A DNA stretch of 64,000 nt from Riptortus pedestris (Eukaryota; Arthropoda; Insecta; Hemiptera; Alydidae): NCBI GenBank assembly GCA_019009955.1, contig CM032228.1:132470001-132534000 (forward strand). Direction: 5' to 3'. Positions 50,294-62,514 of the stretch are shown here, in pieces. The position numbers were made by a program, and so were the translations under genes. The notes beneath the pieces were generated by a model. It had not been told where the DNA came from, searched no databases, and was given only the letters and a program-made list of their open reading frames with translations. Numbering within the stretch: position 1 is the stretch's first letter; every line of letters begins with the position of its first letter.

Positions 50294-51743
50294 TTCAGGG
50301 CACGGAATGGGTACAGTCTATTCATCTTACGTAGTACATGACAAAATTGAGGCCTTCAGTAAACCCCACTTTCATAAATATAAAATATATTTTTTTAATG
50401 CATTTCTAAAAATAAAATAATATTTGAACACTCATATTTTGTTGGGAGACCCATCAATATCGCCTGCAGCAAACAGACGCACACGACCACACACAGTTTT
50501 ATAAATATGTGTGTCTGTGGTGTGTGCTTCTGTGGGTATTTTGTCACTATCGTGTTAACAGAATAAAACAGCGTAGCGTGTCAATAATATAAAATATATT
50601 TCATAAATACAGAAAATAATCTACTTCCAACAAACAGTCTAAAACAGTGGTGAATACATTTATTTTCCTTTTAGTCGGCGATAAACATACAAATAACGCA
50701 GTATTAGACAAAATGAACTATTCTTTAAACAAAACGTTATTTACATACTACGAGTACCTTAGTTGCACGTCATTGACAGATTTGAATAAAATTATTTCCC
50801 GTTGAAATATAACAGTTGAACTAAATTAAGCTCTACATACCCATATCAATTTATTTGTATACTGAATATCTTCTTTCTATTCAGTTCATTCTATGTTTTG
50901 AACATGAATTATGAAGCGGATATTGGACAAATATTGACAAATTAATGCTTATACGTCCAAGTGAAATAGCAGTTCTGTTAATACTAATTCGTTTTGATTA
51001 TGACATGTTACGGAAGGTCTACTACCATGTTACTCTATTGTCTTGTTGTACGACAGAAGTGTGAGCACATGGGTCAAAAGCTTAAATTTCATACTCCGAA
51101 CCAATGTTTAAAATGGATAATATATATTTTAAGCACAATTCATACTTAGCCGATACCAGTTACAAAAAATTGGAGCGACCGCACTCAATATTGAGGTTTC
51201 GTTTTACAAGCATTTCATAAAGGTATCGGCTTGTCTTATTCATGTAGTTTTATTGTTATAATTAAAACTAAAAATTTTACATTCATATCATTGAAGGTTT
51301 AGTCAGATAGTATAGAAAGTAGGGGAGTCTGACCTCCCTAGGGTGAGATGTGGTATGGGGGGGGGATGTGACATATAGCAACTGAAGATCATAAATTCCT
51401 TGCAATAGCTTTTCCTTTTGAAAGTGGTACAAAATGGGCAATTGTGTTTTTCATGAAATCATATTGAACAGGACCCAGGAAATGTAATTTCAGTGCGGCC
51501 ATTATGGAAATTAGTGGTTATATTCGAAGAAGCTAGTGTTTTCAAAGATGTATAGTATATGGTATGGAAGGTTATTGACAAGATGATATCGTGCCACTTC
51601 CCGACCATTTCGATTTTAATGAACGTGATTTATATTCGAAGGGGTGATTATTAACGCTAAGCTTACGTCTATGAAATTTATCTGACAAGCACGTTTGTGC
51701 GGTGAAGTTTATATCGGGGAAACAGGTAGCTGATTACAAACAT
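49096..51743. other. TRIM9 intron, mostly unassigned
   Basis: A small inverted GCAGATTTCCC/GAAATCTGC pair at 49677-49732 is a TA-HINE terminal relic. (TA)25 is at 50241-50290. A CA/TG-rich near-hairpin is at 50477-50530. Sequence ttggagcgaccgcactc at 51171 resembles the 38191/40421 16-mer. No exon recognised. Confidence 0.45.
50241..50290. repeat. (TA)n microsatellite
   Basis: 25 TA units. Confidence 0.95.
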
Positions 51744-52526
51744 AAAAGTCCGTCACGCAGGGGCTGCGTAAACTAAGCAGATTTCCCACGTGTAGGTTTA
51801 CAATAGATAAATATACATACAGGTAACACTACCGTGAATGCTCAGTAAATGTACAATACAAGGCTGAATTGTAAACAAACAGGCAAGCCAACCTCGTAGT
51901 GCTGCATAGATAGACCGGAAAGAAAAACAATTAATGGAATATATTTGAATATATCATATTACTTTTATTGAAAACAATTTACTATAGCTAGTGGTGTAAT
52001 TTGTAATGAATCAGAATCAGTTTTATCTCAATCACTCAAATTTTAGTAATCCAAAAACAAAAGAAGGGTGGGGGTCAACAGAACGTTTTTGCATATATCT
52101 CACAAAGTAAAGGTTCAATGAAAACAATATTTGGTATTTAGGCTTCAAATAATATCTTTTATTATATAACAGAGAATTATTTATGCAACACAAGTAGAAG
52201 TGGGGGTTTACTGAAGGCTGAAAACTGAAAAATGTAAATATCTCGGTTAATATTCAAGATAGAGAATAAATGTATATAACATCATTTATAGTGCATTTAA
52301 TTTTCAATAAGATTGATTCTATACACTTTTTCGATCCGACTTATAGTAACGGAGATATTTCGAATTTTCAAAATTCTCCCCCTCTAAACCCCCCTCCCCC
52401 TGGTCCGATTTCCCCGTTAACGAACTTGATCTTTCTTTTTACATGAAACGACTAAATATCGAGTTTGGTAACGATTACACGAAAATTGCGACCGCTAGAG
52501 CGGTAACAGACAAATATATAGATAGA

Positions 52527-53304
52527 CTAGCTAAGGTACCCGGCGATGCCCGGGAAATCATTGTTGACTTACTAATGATGGTATTTTGATAGCAAGACTT
52601 CAATGTGTACAATTACACTTCCATCCAAGACGTAATGGTTTACCGAAATAGCCAACCCTGAAGGGTAACTTCAGGGGATTGATATAATAGAAATTTTAGT
52701 TTTGAAGAATAAATGAAAATATGTTCCTAATCTATCCCTTTACACTTTTTGACTCACCTTTTTTCAATACTCGTAATTCAAACCATAATCATGGGTAGCA
52801 TTTATTACAATTAAATATCATCTATAATGAACATATTTCCTTTCAAAAGCCAATCCGAGCTCATATAATATTAGGCAAAGTTTTTGCACGTAAGATTATA
52901 TTTGTAATAGTGAATCACACTGGAAACTACTTTCAGTAATGCCAGACGGGAAATTAGTAAACTCAATTATCTAGTAAGGCTCTAAGGCTCCATTCATCTT
53001 CCGCTCCCGCATGAGACTTCTCAAAATTCTTCTACTTAAATTATTGATTCAAAACATTATTTTAATAATTTATCTACTGGATGGAATTAAATAATAGAGG
53101 TACCCTGAAAATATCATATCATATATACGCATATTGTTTAAACGCATATTGTTTTTTGTCATAATGACATTACCATTAACGTTTAATTATTATGATAGCA
53201 CATATTTGTTTCAATAACATCAAGGTACATTATACAAATTAAATAATGGAAATGCTCTTATAGTTTATATTTCTATTGGAAATAAATAACAAAGCTATTT
53301 TCTA
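52527..53304 (-). mobile_element. Hel-CTAG 3' portion, left arm of second pair
   Basis: CTAG at 52530-52527. Nearly identical to 46335-47093 through gaaataaataacaaagc near 53290, with small indels, then breaks into an opposite-strand copy. Confidence 0.8.
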
Positions 53305-54000
53305 GGTTTCGTTTCCTATTGGGGTTTTGGCAAATATGCACATAACAAAAGTTGTTTATTTTGTTATTTAGATAAACTTTTGTCATATACACTTTTGTCG
53401 TATACCTAATTATAAAGGCGTTATACGCCAAAAAGTGATAGCAGAAGTCAACAATTTTATTTGGCACAAAAGACTCAACTGAACTAAACCAAACTCAGTA
53501 TGTGAATTACCACTAACGTCTTCCTTATAATACTAACATAGCCATACTAACATTTCTAGGGACGGGCAGGAGTGGGGGTTATAAGGGAGGCCTGAAATTA
53601 AATATAGTGATTTCCTCTTGGGGTTTCGGCAAATATGCACATAACAAAAGTTGTTTATTTTGTTATTTAGAGAAATTTGCTCAACACTTCTTTTCAATAT
53701 GAACTACGAGGTACCACAAATGAAAAAAATGATTCAAATGTATGTCAATATCTTCTCATTAATAATTCAAATCTATGCTTAATGCACAGGAGACGGGAAA
53801 TATGACATTATGGAGGACAGTGAAGTCTTACATAAAAAAATAATTTTATTATTAACAAATCCACAGCAACGACGGGTATTAACCCTAAACACTGGGACGG
53901 GTAAATGTCGAAATATTGTGCAAAGTAAAGCCTTGCCAAAAATATACCATCACCATTCAGCCTCAAATCAATTCCCGGGCGAAGCCGGGTATCTGAGCTA

Positions 54001-54001
<1 letters not shown>
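53305..54001 (+). mobile_element. Hel-CTAG 3' portion, right arm of second pair
   Basis: Starts in the unit region (tttcgtttcctattggggtt, cacataacaaaagttgttta) and ends with hairpin CCCGGGCGAAGCCGGG, TATCTGAG and CTAG (53998-54001). It resembles 31550-32307 more than its own left partner, so the two arms are different subfamilies. Confidence 0.8.

Positions 54002-54055
<54 letters not shown>
54002..54055. repeat. (TA)n microsatellite
   Basis: About 26 TA units; right remainder of the TA-HINE tract. Confidence 0.95.
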
Positions 54056-54059
<4 letters not shown>

Positions 54060-54193
54060 CCTACAGTTTTGTACGGACCTAATTTTCGTCATCTCCTAGG
54101 TAGGATCGATGGACATTTGAAGAAAAAAATCGAAAATTCCGTTATGAGTACAACCTCAATAGCTGATGTCCCTTATGAGAAATCTGCTAAAAT

Positions 54194-54550
54194 GTGAAAC
54201 GCTCTGCATTAGGCCGGTACGGGGGAAATTGTACCTGCCCGATAAAATTCAATGAAACAAAGGCCTTGGCCAATGAGAATAGCCTTAAAAATCGGCTCAC
54301 ACGTGAAGCGATCGAGATATACGAAAGGGTGCACAGCATGAATGGAGACGAGGGGCGCCCTATGGCGGGCATATGGAAAACTGTACTTAAGCGTGAACTC
54401 CAGCACCCAATCATAATCATAACTCTGGTGCCGGATTGGCTGAGGTATGTACACACCCTGTTATTTAAAAAAAAAATACTTTTCATTGAAGAGAGGATGA
54501 AGAAGTTCGCAGAAGCTTTGAAATTTACAGGTTTAAAATATTTACGATGA
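54194..54550 (+). pseudogene. possible Penelope-like (GIY-YIG) C-terminal relic
   Basis: 118-codon open frame. LTREAIEIYERVHSMNGDEG and AGIWKTVLKRE resemble the segment (R.REAIEI....NFNR.DG..L...W.P.L) that ends many Penelope-like and related retroelement proteins. Only this end is left. Judged by eye. Confidence 0.5.
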
Positions 54551-55505
54551 AGTTGCTGGAGATGAAAGCCTTGGCTCCGTATCACACTCAACAGACAACG
54601 CTCTGCATGCAAGTCTAAACCATCTTAAGGTTTATTATGATATTACAGTAAACTGGATTTCGTTATGAGCATATGTATGACTTAAGGGTTAATGAATGCT
54701 TATTCCATTTGTATGTTATTATTACTGTAGAAATTATATTTCCTATTATCTAAATTAGAAATGTTTGGTCAGACAGGCTTATGAACTTCGCAATCTTCAA
54801 CCAATTCCGCTTATTTGCTCTGGTTTTGAGTGAAAACTTTTTGTTTGCGTTGGGCAGTATTTAATCCGAGAATCCAATGAAATATCTCTCTCTTCTATGA
54901 AGAATGGCTATTTGCCGGGTCTTTAAAGAGTTACAACATTAATTTATTCTGGGGAGGAAGATTAACTTCCTGGATCGGGAATGAATGCTGGTGAGCCCTA
55001 TTTAATTTCCCTTCAGCCATCTTTCACTTCTGCACAGCAAGGGCATGAATTGCTCGAATACGGTTCTCTCCCAATTCAGTGAATTTTTAATTTAGTTAAT
55101 CTTATCCTTTTCAGTATTCTCTCTTCATTCTAGGCATTTCCGAATTGTGGACTTTCTCTGAGGCGTATTTTTAGATATTTATCTTCTTCATCTTCAGTTG
55201 TTATGGTAAGCAAATCACCAGAGATAACAAATCTTCAGGCCCCCCAGGAAAATTCTGTGTATAATGCCCGAGATAGAGAGAAAGTGTATTGAACAATAAA
55301 TGTTGAAAATGAAATGTTTAACAAGATTGGTTCTATAGCATTTTGCATAGTAACGATTATATTTCGAATTTCCAATTATTACTCTTGCTATTACCATTTT
55401 CTTGGTAATGAACATCTGCTTACTTTGGTTCTCCAATGCGACAAAACACAAAATATTAGACGGTGCCCGATGTGCCATTGAAAATACGCGTTAATAGTAG
55501 AGATA
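54551..55505. other. TRIM9 intron spacer
   Basis: A decayed TA-HINE middle (ttgaacaataaatgttgaaaa, aacaagattggttctatagc) lies near 55290-55370. The rest is unrecognised. Confidence 0.45.
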
Positions 55506-56054
55506 CAGGGTGTTTCAAAAAGAAAATATTTATTACAAAGTATTATTTTGTCCAAACTATCAATTGCTGTGCCTCGGCTCGGCTGTTGGAGAAACGAATA
55601 CATAGTCTAATTTATATTATAGCCTCTAGATGTCAGTTGTATTCTGTTTACATTGGTTAAGGCCATATGTTAACAATGGCTTCTCTGCAGCAGAAATCAT
55701 TTTGTGTTCTCGAGTTTGCGAAGTGCAATTCCGTGATTACAGTGCAAAGACGTTTCAGGTTGAGGTACCCAATTGATCCTCCAAATGAGTGGAACATTCG
55801 CAGATGGTATCGGCAGTTTGTAGATACAGGATATGCATGTAAAGGAAAGAGTCCTGGCTGCCCTCGTGTTCCTGAAAATAAATGTTGCACGAATTCAAAC
55901 TGCTTTTCAACGTAGACCTTCAAAATCAACATCTAGTGGCTATAATATAAACCATAATATGTATTCGTTTCTCCAATAGCCGAGCCGAGGCGCAGCGATC
56001 GATAGTTTGTACAAAACGATACTTTGTAATACGTATACTCTTTGAAACACCCTG
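55506..56054 (+). mobile_element. 549-bp mariner derivative with ~127-bp inverted repeats
   Basis: Ends CAGGGTGTTTCAAA / complement, flanked by TA on both sides. The repeats extend about 55506-55633 and 55929-56054, including CCTCGGCTCGGCT and GAGAAACGAATACATA. Between them is only the first part of a transposase. A different subfamily from the 28504 element (only CAGGGTGT shared at the tips). Confidence 0.9.
55677..55915 (+). pseudogene. mariner transposase N-terminal HTH fragment
   Basis: MASLQQKSFCVLEFAKCNSV, VQRRFRLRYPIDPPNEWNIR and RWYRQFVDTGYACKGKSPGC match the helix-turn-helix region (Pfam DUF4817-type) at the start of many arthropod mariner-like transposases. The frame ends after ~79 codons and the catalytic domain has been deleted. 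Confidence 0.8.
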
Positions 56055-56066
56055 TATTATGTTCTG

Positions 56067-56641
56067 TTTTAGCAGATTTCCCTTGAGGGAAATCAGCTAT
56101 TGAGGTCGTACTCATGACGCGATTTTCGAAAAATTTCTTCAAATGTCCATCGATCCTACCCAGGAGATGACGAAAATGAGGTCCGTTCAAAACTATATAT
56201 ATATTTGTCTGTTAACACTCTAGCGGTCGCAATTTTTTATTAATCGTCACCAAACTCGGTATTTAATCGTTTGATGTAAAAAGGAAGATCAAGTTCGTTA
56301 ACGGCTGAAATCGGACCAGTGGCAGGGGAGGTTTAGAGGGAGGGGTTTTGAAAATTCAAAATATCTCCGTTACTATACGTCGGATCGAAAAATTGTATAG
56401 AACCAATCGTATTGCAAATTAAATGTACTATAAATGTTGTTATATACATTTATTCTCTATCTTGAATATTAACCGAGATATTTGCATTTTTATTAAGTGT
56501 AACGGACGAGCTATGGTTCCCGCCAAAAGCTAGTTCGCCCGTTTCCGTAACTGATCGGCACTCGTATGGAGATTTCTCTATTGTATAACTTTACGTGGAA
56601 AATCTGCTTAGTTTACGTAGCCCCTGCGTGACGGACTTTTT
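56067..56641 (-). mobile_element. complete TA-HINE, short TA tract
   Basis: TTTTAGCAGATTTCCCTTGA hairpin with a G:T-type change, cgtactcatgacgcg, tatatata only, gttaacactctagcggtcgc, the G-rich block, ggaaaatctgcttagtttac, cccctgcgtgacggactttt. All landmarks are present. It starts 13 bp after the mariner derivative. Confidence 0.9.
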
Positions 56642-57039
56642 ATGTGAGGTTCTATCTCAGTTAATAACCTGAAGTCATTACTGAAATGAGTGAATGATTA
56701 CTGAAATATTTATGTAACAAGTAAACAGTTTATTTATTTGCTTATCTACAGAGCTGTGTTGCGTTTAGAGTATGCTTGTTTATTGAATATATTTATGAAA
56801 TGAACTTCATAAAAAATAAACTATTTGACTAATCAAATTTAAATTATTTGAGGTGAATCATAATGGTATATTACTGCTAGTTTTAGAGCATTGATTCTCC
56901 TAATATGCAATCTTCATTATCACTCATTGTTGTCGAACGTACACATGCCTTCAATGAAGCATTATTATCTCCAACGGCAAACTCGTTCAATTGCTAGGGA
57001 TCTTTAGGAGAATAATTATGACGCTATTTTACAAAAGTG
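56642..57039. other. TRIM9 intron spacer
   Basis: AT-rich, nothing recognised. Confidence 0.5.
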
Positions 57040-57255
57040 ATTTTCTAATACATATTTCCCAGGAGATAACAAAACTAAGGTTCGTTAAACATTATATAAT
57101 GTATTTATTAGTTTGTTAACACTATGCTGTCTCAGTTTTTGACTGATCATTACCAAATTCGGTATTTGTAAAACTACAGACGAAGATTGTCAATGGCTGA
57201 ATTGGGCCAGGAAGAAAGGTGGGAGAGAAAAACTCCGTTAATAAGGGTTAGATGG
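57040..57255 (-). mobile_element. diverged TA-HINE middle
   Basis: cccaggagataacaaaactaagg, tgttaacactatgctgtctc, gatcattaccaaattcggta, agattgtcaatggctgaatt: the same order as intact copies, with many changes. Confidence 0.65.
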
Positions 57256-57291
57256 GAAAATGATGCATTAATAGTCACCTTGTAAATTTAC

Positions 57292-57391
57292 TTTTAGCAG
57301 ATTTCCCTTAAGGGAAATGACGCGAGTTTTGAAAAATTTCCTCAAATGTCCATCGATCCTACCCAGGAGATGACGAAAATGAGGTCCGTTC

Positions 57392-57459
<68 letters not shown>

Positions 57460-57912
57460 CTGTTAACGCTCTAGCGGTCGCAATTTTTGTTTGATCGTTA
57501 CCAAACTTCATATTTAAGCGTTTTATGTAAAAAGAAAGATCAAGTTCGTTAATGGCTGAAATCAGACTAGTGGGAGGGGGGATTTTTAAATATTCGAAAT
57601 ATCTCCGTTATTATCCATCGGATCGAAAAAGTGTATAGAATCAATCTTATTGCAAATTAAATTTACTATAAATATTGTTCTATACATTTATTCTGTATCT
57701 TGAATATTAACCGAGATATTTGCATTTGTATTGTGAGTGTGGTCGGCACTATCCGCCGAGAGCTCTGGCGGCCGTTTTGGTAACTATTCCTCCCTCGTGA
57801 ATAGGTCTAGAGATACCTTCCTACTACTGTTATTATTAGGCAGATTTCTCTATTGTAAACCTTCACGTGGGAAATCTGCTTAGTTTACGCAGCCCCTGTT
57901 TGACGGACTTTT
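57292..57912 (-). mobile_element. nearly complete TA-HINE
   Basis: TTTTAGCAGATTTCCCTTAA hairpin, then a short deletion removing attgaggtcgtactc, gaaaatgaggtccgttcaaa, TA tract (57398-57455), the body, gtgggaaatctgcttagttt, cagcccctgtttgacggact. Confidence 0.9.
57398..57455. repeat. (TA)n microsatellite
   Basis: About 29 TA units inside a TA-HINE. Confidence 0.95.
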
Positions 57913-60890
57913 TTTCTATTGCTGAACTACACATATTTTCTCTAATTCGAATATTCGCTGACATATTTGAATTCTTACTGTTTGCAGTTCCCTATGAACC
58001 CCCAACCCAACTAACGCGAATTACACTTGGAGCACCTGAACCAACTAACATCTTATGTCCAGCTTAAATCGCAAGTCCTATTTAGGTAGGCTTCTTACAA
58101 CTGGAAATATGAAGATTTAATTATGCTAAGTCAGTAGTGTGTCCAGCATTTGGAACATTGGATTAGATTACACATCCTCTGCGTGGTGGACTTTTACTAT
58201 TACCCAGAAATTTCAGGTACAGCAATGGAAGTGTACCATCTTTTACCCTGTCGATTGATACACTTATGTACATCCTTAGGAGTCTAGAAATTGCCTAGAA
58301 GGTGCCCTCGCATCGAAAGGGCTTGCCTGTTGTACTCAGCTTTGCTCCCGCCCATAGATTTGACAATAGCATTATATTGGTGAAACAAATGTGTCACATT
58401 GGATGTTAATTATTTACAACATATTCTTCAAAACACATATTTCAGATGCTCTGGCAAATAGCCACTAGCCATCTATTTTTGTGAGACATGGCCTCTGCTG
58501 TTTCACAATATTTCGTGGAAGATGTAGGCACGTGCCTATTACAAAAATGCCAGAATGACAGAAAAAAATTACGATACCGTGTACTAATAGTACATTTTGA
58601 GAGACTTATTAAAAGTGAAGTTAAGTGCTCTCATTAATTAAAATTAACAAAATGTTTGGCTGCACTCTATTTAATATTATTTCATTTGAAAGTGTTATAC
58701 GATATCTCTATTTCAGTGCATTGGATCGAACAATGCCACAGTACATAACTAAAAATTGGCCTTTACAAATATTTTAAATCATTAGTACGTAGAGACAAAT
58801 TTTTAATTTTTTCTTTTTGCCCTTCTCGAATCCCCCCCCTTTAGTCAACTTGGTTCAAAAAGGATGGTGCACAACTAGACGTTACAACAATCCCAAATGC
58901 GAAATCTCAAAACTCTACGATAACGTACATACGGACCAGACTTCAGTCGAAATTAGCCAAAATGGGTTCAGGTAGGGTCATTATGGATAATCCAGAAAAT
59001 TTTCGCGTTTTCAACACCGCCTTTACTTCGTGCCAGGAAATAAAAAGAACGTCTTCAGTATCGAACAAAACCACTAACCACCCTTCAAAATGCTGGAATA
59101 GCCAATATAGGCAGTAGAGAACAGATTGACTTCCACTTGTGGGGATCAAAATTGTATAGAGGAATTACATTAATGCAAATTCCGACAAAAGTTATCAAAT
59201 TGACAGCTCACGGATCATTTAGTAGTTATTATAGTGGCAGAGATGCAAGTTTCTCGAAATTTCTTCAAATGCTCATTGATCCTGCTTAGTAGATATCAAC
59301 AATGAGGCCCTTGAAACATTATTTATTGGGAGTTAATCGAAAGTGGTAACAAATGTTCATTACATTTTGATTGAGATCCACCTATATTAATGGAAATATT
59401 TGACTTTTTTTTTCATTTACAGTATTTAGTGAACCAAATGTGATCGCGATTACATGTTGTATTCTTATTGAGTGTTGTAAATGAATGTATTAACGATCAG
59501 GGCTTCAACCATCGAGTAGGCGCGGTTTGAGGTACTTGTACGACCTCAGTCGAGTTGTGCGCGGGACCTCATATCTCTACTGCACTTTTGGCAACTATTT
59601 TAACGAATTACACATTTTAGGAACTCATTTTTAGGGGTTGAATGTTTATTTCAACAGGAAAGTATTATTTTTTTTTAACAGTAAAGAATTCCGTTTTTTT
59701 AATAAGGAAAACGGACCTGTAAAGTTTCACACTCGCCCGAGGGTTAGTTGCTCTTATGTTTTTCATCAATCTCTGAGGTTCCTCCTTAGTAGGATGTAAT
59801 ACAAACGTTGAAATGATAATTTTTCTTTATTTACGCCCAAGTGCTTATATAATGTTTTGATTCAAGACGCGAATGGGCCACTGTTATCCTGGTTAGAGGT
59901 TTTGTTAAGTTGGACCTAATGGCATGGTTTGTTTGAATACCCGATCTCAAGTCGCTACTCTTGAATATGAACTTTGGAAATATTGCCTTAAAGAACCCTA
60001 TTATTTTTTTTATATTGGGCATATCAAATGTTGGAATTGTTAATTTTAATGTCTAATAACTGATTGCGTTCATTTGGTATTTAATATTCTCACTTCATAT
60101 AAATAAATTAAATCAATAAAGAAAGACAATATTATTGAATAAATTCTTTAATTAAATGACATTTTTTTATCGGAGTAATTACTCCAATTAAAATAGAAGT
60201 ACGGACTCATTTGTTGATAAATAAAATTGAATGATTAATCTAATATAAAATGAATTTGAGCGCCCTTGAACCAATTCTATTTCAAGGATTGGTCTTTTTG
60301 ATTGAATTAAAGTAGATGGTAGGCCTTCTGAAGAGGGCAATCTCTTGGAAATGGAGCAACATTGCAAACATTTATGTGACTGACTGAGTACCTAGGAGGC
60401 AGCCAATACCGAAATGAAAGTCTGATCCAGGAGTGGTGGAAGGGATAAAGTCGGATCAGCTGGGGGCCATGATTCGCCGGCCAAAGCCTTCCCAAGAACA
60501 AACGATCGAATAAATCTAAGCTATCCCATCAGCTCTGGCAGCCAAATGCTTTTAAAGCCCCCACTTCTATTGGTTGTATTCTAATTATATGGCGGGACGT
60601 CTACACATTTACAGGCTACTACCTCTCCAGAACTCTTTAGAGTAAAATATTTTATAGACAATTGGAAACAAAATAATAATAAGCTATTGAATTATTCATA
60701 TAGTTATATATTTATTAAATGGTTGCAAACTTATAATAATGCTGGCAAGGACATGCTAGTATTTCTTTTAGTTCAAAAGAATAATTGTTTAAATCTATTT
60801 GATTTAAAGGTGTACATATGTGTCCCTTAACTGGTATTATTTTGAAGGTTTAATTAATCTTTCTTGATTATACACTAAGAATATTGACAA

Positions 60891-60947
<57 letters not shown>

Positions 60948-61376
60948 AACAGCTAAAAATAGATTTTTTTTTTTTTTTTTTTTTTGTAATTTTAATGAAA
61001 CACTTTAAATGTAAAATTATTTAATTGTAAATAGACGAGAATGATAATGCATTATAAAGTTGTTCATGAATTTACAAGCTATAAGCTGTATTATTTAGTA
61101 TCTTAGACACTATGTACTACTACAACGTTTCAACTTTGTACCATTTTTGATTGTATTGTAAGAAATTAATGAAAATGGTTTGAGTGTACCGAGAATTAGG
61201 GTACAACTCCAAGTCATCTCTCTTTCTACTTCCTACCTTATAGCGGCCCATTGACCTCTCCGATGCATGGATATTCTTTTATATTTTGTTAGTATATTAT
61301 GCCATGTTAGAAAACTATTGAAAAATACAAGCAGCCTCTTCCATGTGACTTCCGTTTTGAAAATGCTTTGTTCGTG
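57913..61376. other. TRIM9 intron, mostly unassigned
   Basis: 57915-58195 resembles segments at 19860 and 22910 (aacatcttatgtccagctt). 58665-58985 resembles 42840-43110. (CA)24 is at 60897-60945 and a T20 run at about 60966-60985. No gene recognised. Confidence 0.45.
60897..60945. repeat. (CA)n microsatellite
   Basis: About 24 CA units. Confidence 0.95.
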
Positions 61377-61730
61377 GGGCGCCGATAGATCAGTGGTAGA
61401 GCGTCTGACTTTAGATCGCCTGAGTCAAGCAATATCGTGCATGGACAGTACTACAATGGGTGACCACGGAGTTATTACCCCAGTTCGCTAACCGAGCACG
61501 CTGGTGTCGTGGCGGTAGTGGAATAGCGAAAGCCTAGTCAGTAAATGTGTCTGACAGCCTTTCTATATGTTGAAGTGCATTGACTAGGAATTAGTAGGAC
61601 GAAGTATATATCGTCGACTAGGAATCTTTCCGACGGTGGTATGACCACTGCCCCCCCCCCCTCCTGGTATATTGAGGCGAGTCAGTCTACTGGTGACAAC
61701 TTATTCTAGATCCTTGGTTAACGGGGGCAT
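61377..61730 (+). mobile_element. tRNA-like SINE candidate (second family)
   Basis: GCGCCGATAGATCAGTGGTA followed by GAGC looks like a tRNA 5' half with an A box, and TCTGACTTTAGATC like an anticodon arm. The B box is decayed (ctgagtcaagcaatatcg). A long tRNA-unrelated body follows, with a C11 run (about 61652-61662). It is not a functional tRNA. Only one copy is in the window, so family status is inferred. Confidence 0.5.
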
Positions 61731-62230
61731 ATGTTGATTGATCACGCAGAAAAATTTCTGATCGCGAATCCCTACTATAATAATAGTAAATGCCAATAAA
61801 TAATATATTCCCTCTACTTAATAAATGGAACTAACCTATTTGCGCCTCGAAATAGCTGTAACAACAGATGCAGTTGATATATACATTAATTGAGACGCTA
61901 GTAATAGTAAAGCAGGCCTTCTTGTAATTCTTTCTGTCTGAATAGCGATCGAAGACCTGTCAAAGTAGTACCATCTTGGCCATGGTTCAGCCTAAAGAAT
62001 GAATCCCCTTGGGAAATTGCCAAGTCTAGCGGGCTATTCGATGGGTTCAAAGCCACCAGCCAAACCTATTTTTAACTATAAACAAAGCTATTCTAGGCCC
62101 GTTACATGGCGAAGGAAAGTAACTTTTATAGGCCTCCGTGTTGTTTTTTTTTTTGGTTTTGTTTTGTTATTATAAGGTATAAAACCTTCAGATCCTACCT
62201 ACCAGATGGCAGAAATGGGGTCAGTTCAAA

Positions 62231-62286
<56 letters not shown>

Positions 62287-62287
62287 A

Positions 62288-62344
<57 letters not shown>

Positions 62345-62495
62345 AACTCATGCATTCATCTACGCACTTCTATATATATTTTATTCTTACTCATTTGTCT
62401 TAATAACTCCTTAAATGTGGAAATAAACTACTTATGTCTGTATAAGTGAGGCACATTCCAGTGCAATAGACGCCTCGCAGGGCCTACGTAAACTG
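61731..62495. other. TRIM9 intron spacer with TC and TA microsatellites
   Basis: Unique-looking sequence to 62231. Just before the microsatellites, cctaccagatggcagaaatggggtcagttc resembles the TA-HINE segment that precedes its TA tract. Then (TC)25 and (TA)25. Confidence 0.5.
62232..62338. repeat. (TC)n-(TA)n compound microsatellite
   Basis: About 25 TC units (62232-62282) then about 25 TA units (62289-62338), with a short TATCTA bridge. Confidence 0.95.
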
Positions 62496-62514
62496 AACAC
62501 ATTCCTGACGATAT

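Larger units (their letters stand above)
51744..54192 (+). mobile_element. TA-HINE split by a Hel-CTAG pair
   Basis: Left part 51744-52520: AAAAGTCCGTCACGCAGGGG, CGCAGGGGCTGCG mini-hairpin, GCAGATTTCCCACGTG, long-form body, ending gaccgctagagcggtaacag. Right part 54058-54192: tacggacctaattttcgtca to aaatctgctaaaa, hairpin decayed. The interior is two inverted Hel-CTAG copies in the TA tract. Confidence 0.85.

Noticed and set aside
61377..61450. Functional tRNA gene
   Set aside because: T arm/B box is not intact and the acceptor stem does not close; SINE head is more likely.
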